Shown here: positions 12,701 to 22,899 of the stretch, piece by piece
Layout: every line of letters starts with the position of its first letter
Numbering within the stretch: position 1 is the stretch's first letter
NCBI GenBank assembly: GCA_006384855.1
Contig: VCJN01002110.1
Span: 1-64,000 of the forward strand
Reading direction: 5' to 3'
From: Tetraselmis striata
Lineage: Eukaryota; Chlorophyta; Chlorodendrophyceae; Chlorodendrales; Chlorodendraceae
Length of the DNA: 64,000 nt
Program-made: the position numbers and the translations under genes
The notes under the pieces: generated by a model
What the model saw: only the letters and a program-made list of their open reading frames with translations
What the model was told of the DNA's origin: nothing
The model's database searches: none

Positions 12701-15700
12701 TACGAGATCGTGGATCTTAGGGGCAGTGGTGCTCTTTAGGTGGGTGGTTTCGGAGCAGCACTTACCTGGGCCAGCTCGATGACAAAAGTGGCAGCCGCGG
12801 GGCAGCCAGCCTGGCACGCCCAGCTGAGCAGCCGCGCCGGCGCAAACTGCCCGCTGGGCTGGCTGAGCTCGTAGCCGAGCGGCGGCCACGACAGCAGCCC
12901 TTCCGGCCCCGCCAGCTGCGCAGCGCCCAGGCATCCTCCGGCGCGCAGGGCGGCCAGCAGCTCCGCCGGCAGCGACAGGGCCGCCAGCGCACGCGCGTCG
13001 CCGTCGCTCCAGCCGCCCAGCGGCGTAGCGCGAAGGTGCTGCAGCAGCGGCGGCGCCGCGAGCTTGAGGGCGGCGTCGAAGCGCGCATCTCCCGCTGCGG
13101 CGGCGGCCAGCGCCTCCGCCGGCGAGGGGCCGCGCGGCGGCTGCCCCCACAGCGTACGATAGGGCGCCGCGCCCTTGGTCACCGCCTGCCGCACCGCCCA
13201 GTCCGCAACCTGCGCAGCACACCCCAGCCGGCGTGAGTAGCCGATGCTCAGAAGACTACTCATGCCAAAAATATGAAATTTCACGACATGGCAATTATAA
13301 CAAGCCAACCGCTGAAACGTTAACTGGCGCGTAATTCCTTGGAGAGCCGCAACGCGGGAGCCACATCCAGAAGGACGGATGATTCTTAGTTTACTATCGA
13401 GAAAATAGATTAAAAGAAGTAAAAAGGCCATGTTGATGAAAATTGAAAATCACATTTAAAAAGTAAATGAAACGTTAACAACACTTCGTTTCTGTAAAAT
13501 CGGCCATTTTCCGAAAAGAAAAACAGGTTTCTAAAACATCATTATAAATCAGGTATACCAAAAACAAATGGTCCGCGGATAAATAACATTTTTACCCCCC
13601 CCCCCCCCCCCCATGAAGAGGGAAAAACTATTGAAACAGATAAATAAACCAGAGTGTAGTACAAATACATCCCGGATATTCCGATGCGAAGGTGCAAAAC
13701 AAGTCATTGTTTCTTGGCTCCGCCAACGATATTTAATTGTATGGTATGTCGGAAGTTTACAATTAAAAATGCGTGGCGTGCTGCGGGAGTGGATGCCTGG
13801 GCGGGGATGCCGCAGGCGTTACTAGGTTGTGTGGGTACGTTTTAAGAAAGCGCGCTGGCACTTGCATGTGACCGGCACAGGGGCAATCAGGGGCGGCCTG
13901 CATGTTTCAAGGCGGAGGCGGCGCGCGCGGAGGGTGGGGGAGGGGGGGGGGGGGGGGGGTTGACGCACCGGGGGCATGCCTCCGTCCACCGCCCAGCGCA
14001 GGACGCTGCCCAGGTCCAGGCCTGCGCCCGCCTGGAGGCCGAGGTGGCAGGGCCGCACCGGCGAGTCCGCCGCATCGTCCACCTGGCCGTCGCCGCAAAG
14101 GGGCCCCAGCAGCTGGCGCAGCGCCTCGCTGAGCTTGTTTCCCAGCTGCGCCGCCTGTGGGCGGCGACATCCCCCAAGCTGAGCCGCTCCAGCGCCGGCA
14201 GCTGCCCAGACCCGGGGCTTGGGGTGCACTGGGCAGGCAGGCAAGGGGGCAACGACGCCGCGGGGGGGAGGGGGGGCGGGGGGGGGGGGGGGGGGGGGGG
14301 TTGCCTTCAAGATGGGCGCCAATTCGCGCAGGTTGGGCTCAAGGAGCAACCAGTGCACCGCGTCCTGCAGAGGCGGCAGCGCTTCAGCCGGATTGTGGGC
14401 GACGGGTACGTTGCGCGACTTTTTAGTGGGGGACTCGCGGGTGAAAGGGGGGGGGGGGGGGGGGGGGGGGTCATCATGGTGCTGATTGGGGTCCTACGCT
14501 ACACATGCATGTTGCATCGATGTTAAAGTTGATTGGTTTGTGTGGTGCGGCCCCGGACTGCAGTGAGGGTAGTGCCCAAGATAGTAGCTTCTCTGTAGTC
14601 CTTGTCGAATGGAGCTGATGGGATGTCACTGGGTTCGGCGATTATTGACGCGGCGCTTAGTTTAGAATCCCCGAATCAATGTTGCCGCCTTCGCGCGATC
14701 TCGGCTCTAGTTGCCAGGGTTGAGGAGGGGGGGGGGGGGGGGGGGCTCGCCTGCTCCGTCCACTGCGCCATGCTGGGCTTGCTGGCCAGGTGCTGCCGCA
14801 TGGAGGGCTCCAGCGCCGCCAGCAGCTCTGCGCCCTCCTGCGCCGCGGCCTCCAGGACGCTGACACCGCTGCCCGCGCTGGACCATGGCTGCAGGCCGCC
14901 GGCCACCATGGCCTGATGGCGCAGTGCGAGGGACGGCAGCAGCGACCAGAGGGTCAGGGCTCGCCATTCCTCTGCATGCGGGGATGACCACCGATACCAA
15001 TACAACGATTGGATATTGGCTTTTTTATCACAAATAAACCACATCATTGGCAAGGTATATTGTATCATACAATGAACAATAATTTATATATTACATATTA
15101 CTACACCAACAGCCAAAACCTAGCATATATATACACATATAGATATTACTTCGAGTACCAATACCATATTGCTGTATGGAAATTACAAATAATAGACCGG
15201 TACAAGAGCATGTATAAATGGAAATATATATATGAATACTGTATACATGTATAATTGTATATGTAACTTTTAAAAGTACATCCATATATTCACCACTAAT
15301 ACATATATATACATAGATACATATATGTATTTTAGTAATGAAAATACGCATGTATATATACATACATAAACAAATCGAGCTATCCCCGGTGTCTATCTCC
15401 GACGCCTGTCTGGGTCAGGCAGGCACGCGCACCTCCAGCAGGCTGCGCATGCCAGCACGCGCAGCACGGATGAACCAGCCCGGCTGCTCCGCAGCAAATG
15501 CAGCATCTGTGGCCACGGCAGCCGCCAGCTTGTCGTGGGACGGTCCACCCACCGCCTGCGCCCAGGCAATGACGGCCCAGGCTCCGCCGTCGAGGTCCGC
15601 CGCATGGAGGGGAGGGTCCGCACCGAACGCGGCAGCCCCGTTGATGCCGCTGGCTCGGAAGGCCCTCGACAGGCGGCAGCGCTGGCGCGCAGACTCCCGC

Positions 15701-18700
15701 TTGCTGGGGCCATCATCGACCCCCGACGCGCACAGCCAGTCCGCCACCTGCTCCACGCTCCAGTCCCCGCTCGGGTCGCCACTCGTGTGCTCGGACACGG
15801 CGGAGCTCAGCAGCGCACCGGCGGCCTCGTGCCCAGGCGCCGAGCCCCGGAGCGACGCCTCCAACGGGGTCCCACCCGGCGGGTCGGAGGCCAGCGCCCC
15901 CGGTGCCGCGCCGCCCGCGATCAGCGCCGCCACGACCTCCGCGTGACCGGCTGCCGCAGCGGCCGTGATGGGGCGGAGCGCTCCTGGAGAGCCGCCGTCA
16001 CCTGCGCGCCCAGCGGAGCAAAGCCGCGCCTATAAGCGCCAGTACGGTCCGAAAGACGACGTGGGCGCGAGCTAGCGGCAGTGGTTTCGGAGCAGTGTGA
16101 GCTGCCTAGAACGAGGTGGGTATACTCAAGACCGCCCTGGAGCGTGCCATTGCGTAAATTACGGAAATTACGATTTTTTTCTACATATATGACACCCCGT
16201 AAGTACGAGTACCCGTACTTACGCGTACGCGTCTAGCTTAACCTGGCGCATGGGTGCTGGTATACTCGTACCGGATATCGGCCGGAAGTCGCTGCCACTT
16301 TCGGCGCAGCAAACTTACGGAAATGGGAACGGGTTTGCGTAGTGACAAACGATGACCAGAAATCCTAATTTGAAGGACAGCTTATATCAATGGAAAGTCA
16401 TTTTCGATCTAGCGACCTATTGAACGTCAAGGGGTCGGGCACATCACAGTTTTGCGTCTAGGGTGGTTTCCGCCCAATTTGATCTCGCTTAGTAAGATCG
16501 CGGAATCTTGACGCGTGCCCGGGTTGCCATTCGATGCGTAATGGCCGACTTTTTCTAGTCTTGAGTGTGCTGTATTTTCAGGGTTAATCGCGTTTACAAC
16601 TACGCTGCCCGAAAAGCACCCCTAGGATACGTTTGAGTATACCCACCTCGTAGCAAAGCACAGACACGGTTGGCAGCAAATACATCTGAACGTTTGCAAC
16701 ATACATCTGAGCGTTTTGGCAGCCGCTCTGGGTGCCGCTGCAGCAACAACAGAGGAAACCAGTAAAACGAGAACTGTCCCGCCCGCCAGTCAGAGGTCGA
16801 GAATAGACGGAGCTACAGCGGGAGGAACCCAAATGCTCTGAAAACAGTGCAACCATAGGACCTGGGAAAACCAACGAGGACGTCATCAAGAACTACTACG
16901 ACGCCGCTAGAGGCAACTTGGTAATTATGGACATGTCCGATGCCCACGAGAACATCACCGAGGCTGAGCGCCGCGACCTTCTGGGCGACTGGGAGGCTTG
17001 CGTGCAACCCCATTCAGAGGCACATGTCATTGGTTGTTTTTGGATGCACCGGTACCCTCATTCATGCTTGGGGAGGATGTTCCCGGGCCGGCCTTAGCCC
17101 GGGTCCCTAGCAGCGGAGCAGGAATCCCTGCTGCAGGAGGGTGGGACACTGCCGGGCACCATGGACGGATTGCCAGGGCAGCGCACCATCTGGCGCCGCG
17201 CCGGCAGCAAGGAGCAGTGCCAGGCAGCTGGGGTGCCCTCGCGCGGCTGCGCCCGCCAGCGCCGCCTGTAGCGCCGCCCGGGACGGCGGCTCGCCAGCCA
17301 GGATGGACTCCACTACGCTCGCATGGCCGGCCTCTGCCGCCACAACGAGAGGCGCCGCGCTCGGCGGCTGCCCCTCGGTCTCAGGGGCCGCCCCATTGGC
17401 CAGCAGCCTGGGGGCCATCGCCCACATGGGCAGCGCCGCGCACCTCCGTTAGCCTGACTCTGCCGGGATTCTCAGTGACGTGTACCATTGCCGCTGTCCA
17501 GAAGGCTGACAACCTGATACATGAGAGCCCAATGTCGCTATGGGTGTGGGGGGGGGGGGGGGGGGGGGGGGGTGTCACCAGCGGAGCATCTCCTCGCGGC
17601 GGGCTGCCGCGGCAAAGGAGGCAGCGCTCCATCCATTGGTGTTCAGCCTGTTCACAGCGGCGCCCCGCGCCAAGAGCTCCTCCGCCATCGCCACCTGCCG
17701 CCGTCAGGGCCGCCCGTCAGGGCCGCTGTCGTGAGCACCTGCGCCGCAGCCCGCACTTGGCAACGCCGGTAGCGCGCCCCGTCACGTGCCGCCATGCTGG
17801 TGAAGCTCACCTCGCTGCTGCCAGCTGCAAGCATGAGCGCGGTGACCCCGCTCTCATCCGCGGAGTTGACGTCCGCGCCACCGTCCAGGAGGGCTGTCAC
17901 TGCTTGCGCCGCGCCGGCCTTGCAGGCTGCCATCAGCGCGGTGAAGCCTGCGGGGCAGAGGGAGGGGAGGGGGGTGTCTGAGAAGCAGGCCTTGGGTAGA
18001 ATAAGAGGGTTGAGCAAACATCAGCATTAGTAGTATTGGTAGAAATACTATACTACTACGGAAATAAATCAAGCGAAGACATATACACAATGCAGCGAAA
18101 TAGAGAAGATAAGATATAGCGAATATGAGAACATGGAGCTGCAAGTGATCTTCGGAGGGGCTGGAGGGAAGGGGGTTGAGGCGGAGTGATATGGTGAGGG
18201 GTGGTAAATTTGTAGTGCGTGCCACGCACGCTGGAAGTCCCAGCATACTGACTCCTCTGGGTGGCAATCCGATGGTTGAATCGAGAGGGGGTGGTGGGGC
18301 GCCAAGCGCGATGAGTCGCCGGTGCGATAATGGGGAAGGCACGTGCAGAGCGTGAGGGTCATGCCGATGAGCGATAATGGGAGCGGCTCACCGCTGTCCG
18401 CGGCGCGGTTGGGGTCCATGCCGTGGTCCGCGACGAGCAGCGTGATAAGCCGTGACGCTTGCGGCAGCCCCGCCGCCCACATCAGCGCGTTCCAGCCAGA
18501 GCCGCTCATCTACGCACCGCGCCACCCACTGATGTCAGCAGCACGTGTGTGGTGCCACAGGGGGCACAGGGGGCACAGAGCGTGTCCATGGGGCTTTCGC
18601 GCCGCACCTGTGCGTACGGGTCGGCGCCGGCTTCCAGCAGCGCGCGAGCGGCACCCTCGTTGCCGGCGTCGACCGCCCAGAACAGCGGCGTCCAGCCATA

Positions 18701-19156
18701 CCTGCGAGCATGGGACAGGTTTAAGCTGCACTCTCCGATCTGGCGCGCAAGGGGGGGGGGGGGGGGGGGGGGGGGGGTGCTAAATTGCTCACGAGTCGAT
18801 CGCGTTGACGGCCTCCGGCTGCTGAGCCGTTGCCTCTCGGACAGCCTGCTCGTCAGCGGTGCGAGCAAGAAATCCCAGCTGCGAGTCCAGGCGGCCGCAC
18901 CAGCGCGCACACAGCAGCACAGTTTACTTCGCCTGGTTGCTTGCGGGCCAACGGAGCGGGTTAGTTGGAGACATGCCGGTCGCGGCATGCCGCGATGTGG
19001 CGAGGTGCTGCGCACCTGCTGCGCCGCCGGAGCCCCCGACGGCGCCTGAGCCAGTGCGGCCGCCGGCAGCGCGGCCAGCACCATACATACCAGCAGGCTG
19101 ACGTGATACATTGACAACAGTGACAGCGGCGCCTTTCCGAAGGCGGCCGCTCTCAT
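4390..19156 (-). CDS. very large secreted ankyrin / SAM-like repeat protein, 23 exons
   Basis: Exons in coding order: 19156-19016, 18845-18793, 18701-18608, 18509-18392, 17947-17811, 17694-17579, 17443-17187, 16001-15433, 14969-14751, 14364-14305, 14154-13969, 13209-12766, 12236-12009, 11442-11254, 10704-10565, 9682-9519, 8797-8628, 7824-7740, 7201-6944, 6784-6662, 6460-6218, 5851-5682, 4632-4390. All 22 junctions keep one frame, giving 1468 aa. Residues 1-38 are a signal peptide ending AAALA-QA. Clear ankyrin repeats follow at about 60-350 (GWTPLFWAVDAGNEGAARAL; GFTALMAACKAGAAQAVTAL) and again at the C-terminus, 1389-1460 (HGADINWQNANRYTSLMRAA). The middle holds degenerate ankyrin-like helices alternating with SAM-like segments: DWSVEQVADWLCASG (~385), SWTPTDLVNWLLAAG (~896), EWTEIDVDNWLRGN (~1025) and SWTVADVANFLLLSG (~1285). 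Most introns carry a long C tract (coding strand) just after the donor. Two donors are GC (introns after 14751 and 14305). With a signal peptide and no other membrane helix, I infer a secreted or ER-lumen scaffold or binding protein. Function unknown. Confidence 0.85.
4911..5032 (-). repeat. dispersed repeat copy A (in ankyrin gene intron)
   Basis: The minus strand of this stretch matches 10290-10405 on the plus strand. The core of about 45 bases around CTGCATTTGACCTCTGGCAG is almost identical and the outer part is diverged. It lies in the last intron of the ankyrin gene. Confidence 0.7.
5170..5445. repeat. AT-rich low-complexity tract
   Basis: Runs of TATATA and ATACAT dinucleotide or hexanucleotide-like sequence inside the last intron of the ankyrin gene. 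Similar tracts occur at 15010-15365 (another intron of the same gene) and 31930-32410. Confidence 0.75.
5990..6200. repeat. intronic dispersed repeat with internal poly-C, copy A
   Basis: The layout is AT-rich sequence with a GCGGAYRATAAA-like word, then a C tract at about 6046-6072, then a segment containing GTACGAATACATGGCGATAT and AAGGTGAAAAGCAATTCAT. The same order with about 65-75% similarity is found at 13540-13725. Both copies sit in introns of the ankyrin gene with the C tract on the plus strand, opposite to most tracts in that gene. Confidence 0.6.
8866..8910 (+). repeat. AAT-type microsatellite
   Basis: Imperfect (AAT/AAC)n run in an intron of the ankyrin gene. Confidence 0.7.
10290..10405 (+). 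repeat. dispersed repeat copy B (in ankyrin gene intron)
   Basis: Partner of the repeat at 4911-5032 in opposite orientation. It shares the near-identical core and a weaker upstream part with CCATAATAACGTTTACA-like sequence. In both copies one frame reads SAFDLWQAGQ, so the ancestor may have been part of a coding element. Confidence 0.7.
13540..13725. repeat. intronic dispersed repeat with internal poly-C, copy B
   Basis: Partner of 5990-6200. The C tract at 13597-13612 is preceded by CCGCGGATAAATAACAT and followed by GTACAAATACATCCCGGATA and AAGGTGCAAAACAAGTCAT. Confidence 0.6.
15010..15365. repeat. AT-rich low-complexity tract
   Basis: TA-rich sequence in the intron between ankyrin-gene exons 14969-14751 and 16001-15433. 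No coding signal. Confidence 0.7.
16111..16651. mobile_element. MITE-like element with 19-bp terminal inverted repeats
   Basis: ACGAGGTGGGTATACTCAA at 16111-16129 is repeated perfectly inverted at 16633-16651, bounding 541 bp with no coding frame. Inside is a hairpin near 16200-16225 (GTAAGTACG...CGTACTTAC). It lies in an ankyrin-gene intron. I see no convincing target-site duplication: the flanks are ..CCTAGA and AGCAAA... Size, TIR and lack of coding fit a non-autonomous DNA transposon of unassigned superfamily. Confidence 0.65.
16857..17010 (+). pseudogene. possible sulfotransferase C-terminal fragment inside an ankyrin-gene intron
   Basis: The plus strand reads GPGKTNEDVIKNYYDAARGN followed by LVIMDMSDAHENITEAERRD and a short acidic tail. 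This recalls the C-terminal N..V..YF...LLVMD...G.W..L segment of PAPS sulfotransferases. It is antisense within the intron between ankyrin-gene exons 17443-17187 and 16001-15433, next to the MITE-like element. No other exons of such a gene are found nearby, so a captured or retro-inserted fragment is likely. The family match is weak. Confidence 0.3.
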
Positions 19157-19606
19157 CGCGTCGTGCGGCACTGGTGAGTTTTCGGCGCGTCTAGCCCGAT
19201 AACGCCGGGTCCCGGCGAGACAGTGGGGTCAGACAGCAGCAGCTGCACACAAGATTGGCGAGGATACTGGATGTGAGTTAATGTGGAGGGATAATACTGC
19301 CCTGGAACAGCACTGGTGCTGCTACGGCAGAGTTTAGCTTGTTCCACGAAGGGGTGAGCTGTGCTCTGGCCTAATCGCCCCAGGGGGTGTGGATGGTGAT
19401 GACAGTTACCTGAGCTGGCGATGATCATGCTTGCCTTGGTAAGGGTACCCGTAGGATAAGGATTACACAGCGGAGTCGGTAGCGACACCACACTACGAGT
19501 AACCGTCAGTAATTGGTTGATATGTTGGTTACAGGGATAGCGTCTGGAGAATGCACGGAAAGTACTGATGAGAAAGGAGAAATCAGTAATTACGGGTATA
19601 GTCCTA
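19157..19606. promoter_or_regulatory. upstream region of the ankyrin gene
   Basis: About 450 bp of mixed GC directly upstream of the ankyrin-gene ATG at 19156. No gene is visible. It should carry the promoter, but I cannot name any element in it. Confidence 0.35.
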
Positions 19607-19856
19607 GTTTTGTTTTTCCCCGCCCCTGGACAGGACGGGCAACTACCCAGGTACAGTGAAAACCTTTGGAGTCAATTACATGAGCCAGCAGCACAAGGCG
19701 ATATCGGAAATCACCAAAATAAAAGGCAATCAGAAAGGTCCTCTACAGCGACTGCGGGTTTTAGGGAAAACCTTTGGAGCGTCTGCTCTAGGACGGCCGT
19801 TAGCGATCGTCAATTACGGACGAAATAAGCCCTGGGTAGGCGACGCTCTGTTATAG
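19607..19856 (+). repeat. dispersed repeat, copy 1 (diverged)
   Basis: It starts with a T-rich run and CCCCTGGACAGGACGGGCAA and ends with AAGCCCTGGGTAGGCGACGC. The same order (T run, GGGACAGGACTGGCACCAGT, ACGACGGCCGTTTAGGCA, AAGCCCTGGGTA) is seen at 57086-57212 on the minus strand and 61388-61492 on the plus strand. This copy is longer because an internal part around AAAACCTTTGGAG is present twice. Confidence 0.65.
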
Positions 19857-19926
19857 TCAAACAGCAAATTGCCGAAGAAGAGGTATATAGCAAATTGCCG
19901 AAGCATTCTGCAAGACTAGCTGACGG

Positions 19927-20523
19927 CTAGTGACGAAATTTCCAACACTGTTGGAGCACTGCCATCAAAATACCCGGCACTTGCCACGAAAGGTCCGCCA
20001 TACCCGTTTGGGCGTCGGCCCATTTGAGTAATGCGAGTTGGGGCAAGCCCCATCCCGCGGAGAAAAGCATTCCGGGAGTGCGATACATGTGCAACAAAAA
20101 AGGCAATGTGAGGGAGGGCCCGACGCCACAACCGGAAAATTTTCCCATCTTGAGTAAAATCCAGGGCGCTGTGAAGAGAGGCAGGGACCCCGCCCAAAAT
20201 AAAGGGCTTGCAATTAAGTCCTCATGTGTTGACGCAATAACTTGACTACTAATGAAATCCCTGAACTCCGGAACTGATAACAATAATAACCCCAAATTAT
20301 GGCGGTGATACCCCCATCGCGGGCACTCCATCCACCAACACTTGTTCGATAGTCTTAGATTCATTTCCGCCACATGGAGGGCGGTGTTCAAGGAACCGCT
20401 CAGCCATGGCATAAATCCGGGCCAATCGGTGGCAGTGGGAAATCCTCGGGTGTGTAATTGTATCATAATGTGCAACCTGGCCACAACCCCCGCGGGGACA
20501 CCCGCACCGTACTGGGGCAACAT
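19927..20523 (-). CDS. hypothetical protein, 198 codons, unrecognised
   Basis: An ATG-started open frame of 198 codons in DNA of moderate GC, which makes it less likely to be chance than frames in GC-rich parts. It includes LHTRGFPTATDWPGFMPWLS and SQVIASTHEDLIASPLFWAG and is rich in Leu and Trp. No family is recognised. It lies just left of the satellite zone and may belong to a mobile element. No intron or partner exon is evident. Confidence 0.35.
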   Translation of the reverse strand: MLPQYGAGVPAGVVARLHIMIQLHTRGFPTATDWPGFMPWLSGSLNTALHVAEMNLRLSNKCWWMECPRWGYHRHNLGLLLLSVPEFRDFISSQVIASTHEDLIASPLFWAGSLPLFTAPWILLKMGKFSGCGVGPSLTLPFLLHMYRTPGMLFSAGWGLPQLALLKWADAQTGMADLSWQVPGILMAVLQQCWKFRH

Positions 20524-20861
20524 ATTTGACTCGTAAGACCCCTAGACATATGTACCCTAGGTTGTAGTACGGGCTAACGCTGCCGATGATTCGTAATTCG
20601 CCCATACCGATGCCTTAACTAGTTTAGCGGCATCGCGCGACTAGTGACCTCCACTCAAGTGGAAGGTGCGCCCTCTCAGCTAGCCATACGTTCGACCTAG
20701 CTAGTCGATCTAACCACCGCACAATCCCCGACGTCCACGTGTAGGGCGCGCCTGACTTGGCTGGTCTACTAAATGGGCTATACTTGTAGGTATTCAAGTC
20801 GGATGCTTTCAAGAACGCCCGAGCCGCCCGTGCTGGAGCGGCCGTGGCCTCTATATAATAT

Positions 20862-20958
20862 CCTCTATATAATGGGAATGGGACAAGATTATAGCGTAAA
20901 CGGTAGAGGCCACTATACTTCACTTATGACTCACTGAAAATGGGACAATTTACTAGCT
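20862..20958 (-). repeat. left inverted flank of the satellite zone
   Basis: Its reverse complement matches 26259-26354 at roughly 85-90% over the core (AGCTAGTAAATTGTCCCATT, then GTATAGTGGCCTCTACCG and TTTACGCTATAAT). The two copies face outward on either side of the 5.3-kb satellite-bearing block. Confidence 0.75.
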
Positions 20959-21066
20959 TTAAACCCTGTGCAGGTTTTTAGGGTTTGCGTGTACTGGCAC
21001 AAAGTACATGATCACTTGGTGGCGGCGGAACGAGGCAGAGGCGGCGGGTCGAGGCAGGTTCTCCGA

Positions 21067-21088
21067 AGGTAGGTAGGTAGGTAGGTTG
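21067..21088 (+). repeat. GTAG tetranucleotide microsatellite
   Basis: Short (GTAG)n run within sequence that otherwise shows no repeat. Confidence 0.7.
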
Positions 21089-21174
21089 CCGCGAAGTCGA
21101 GGCAGTTCTCCGCCCCCCACACCTGTCTAACAGTTTTCGCTGAGACAAGTAGGAAGTAGGGCTGCGGGGTCAGT

Positions 21175-21718
21175 ATGGGTTCCCCCTTGCGGGCTATACA
21201 CGAACTTCGCGCTGCACTTGGGGAGGTGCGGGAACTCATTCAAGATCATGAGGGAATGTTGAGTAGGGAAGTTCTCGAGATGGCAACAAGTTGTATCGGG
21301 TCTGCCGTCGGGTATGCCCGTCTCCTCGCGTGGGGCAGCCTTGCGTGATGTTGCGACCTTGGAAGAGTCGTTAAGGGGGGGTGGCCAGCGCCCCCCTGCG
21401 TCTTTGGCCGAAGTAGTGGCGTCTGAAGAGGGTGCCGCAGGCAGCCCCGGTATGCAAGGCAGCGCTAAGCGTTCCGACACGGCAGTTGCAGGGGCCACAC
21501 GGCCCACTCCGGCTGGGGCTGAGGTACAACCACACCATATCGGTCACTGGCTTCCTGCCGAAGACGGCCACACTGAATATGCCGACTACAAAGCGGTCAC
21601 GTCGGTAATCTCAGGCCTCTCTACTAATTGGCGGTTCTTGTATGCCTCGGCGGCTACAAAGGTATGCTGCCCCTCCTCAAACAATTTCCGCGTGCAGGTA
21701 GCAGTCACCTGCGGTTGA
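21175..21718 (+). CDS. hypothetical coding fragment(s), unrecognised
   Basis: An ATG frame at 21175-21348 (57 codons; MGSPLRAIHELRAALGEVRE) has helical character. A second plus-strand frame, open from about 21314 to 21718, follows on with HIGHWLPAEDGHTEYADYKA. They may be pieces of one gene or exons. No family is recognised, and the second frame runs into the first satellite unit at about 21730. Confidence 0.25.
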
Positions 21719-21729
21719 ACCAACGGATA

Positions 21730-22868
21730 CATTGCAGCAAGGCCGCCCAGCTTGCGACTGGCGTCGCTTCTTTTGAGGCCGGTTTGCGACTATGCGGGAG
21801 CAAGGCGAGGGGGTACGTCGCTCGTGCAGCTAGCAGTCGGGGGGATGTGGGTAGGTTGAACGCGCGATGGCGACATAAGTAGCAAGCCATAAAAATGCAA
21901 AGGTGGATAACAACATTATGTCGCAGCAAGGCCGACCACCTTGGCGACGTGTGTCGCTTCTTTTGAGGGCGGCTGCGACTCGTTGGCGGCGGGCGAGGAG
22001 ATGCGTCGCTTGTGCCAGCTTTTGCACTCGGGGGCTGTGGGGTAGAATGTGCGATGGCGACATTATCATTCCCAAGCCGAAAACTGAAACAACCCAGCAT
22101 AGCCTTACCTCGCAGAAAGGCCGCCCACCTTGGCGACTCGCGGCGCCTCTTGCAAGCCGGCTGCGACTCGTCGGTAGCAAGGCGAGGGGGTGCGTCGCTC
22201 GTGCCAGCTTTTGCGCTCGGGGGCTGTCGGACGAACGTGCGATGGCGACATAATTAGCAAGTCGGAAACTAACGAAAACAACCTAGCATAGCCTTACAGC
22301 ATCGCAGTAAGGTCACCCATCTTGGCGACTCCCGGCGCCTCTTGCGAGCCGGCTGCGACTCGTCGGCAGCAAGGCGAGGGGGTGCGTCGCTCGGGGGCTG
22401 TGGGTGGAACGTGCGATGGCGACAAAATTAGCAAGCCGGAAACTACAGGAGCCTATATCCCATAGCCTCACACCACAGCAAGGCCGTCCACCTTGGCGAC
22501 TGGCGTCGCTTCATTAGAGGCCGGCTGCGACTCGTCGGCAGCAAGGCAAGGGGGTGCGTCGCTCGTGCCAGCTTTTGCAATTGGGGGCTGTTGGGTCGAA
22601 CGTGCGATGGCGACATAATTAGCAAGCCGAAAACAACAGAAGCCCAGGATAACCTTACATCGCAGCACGGCCGCCCACCTTGGCGACTGGCGTTGCTTCT
22701 ATTAAGGCCGGCTGCAACTCGTCGGCAGCGGGGGTATGGAGTGCGTTGCTCGTGCTAGTTTTTGGAGTCGGGGGCTGTCAGTCGAACGTGTAATGGCGAC
22801 ATAATTAGCAAGCCGTATAAAAGTACAAAGGTGCACCACAACATTATATCGCAGCACGGCCACAACCT

Positions 22869-22899
<31 letters not shown>

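Noticed and set aside
16998-17981. 327-codon open plus-strand frame
   Set aside because: It is antisense to three phase-consistent ankyrin-gene exons, runs through an intronic homopolymer and has no ATG start. It is a GC-rich shadow.
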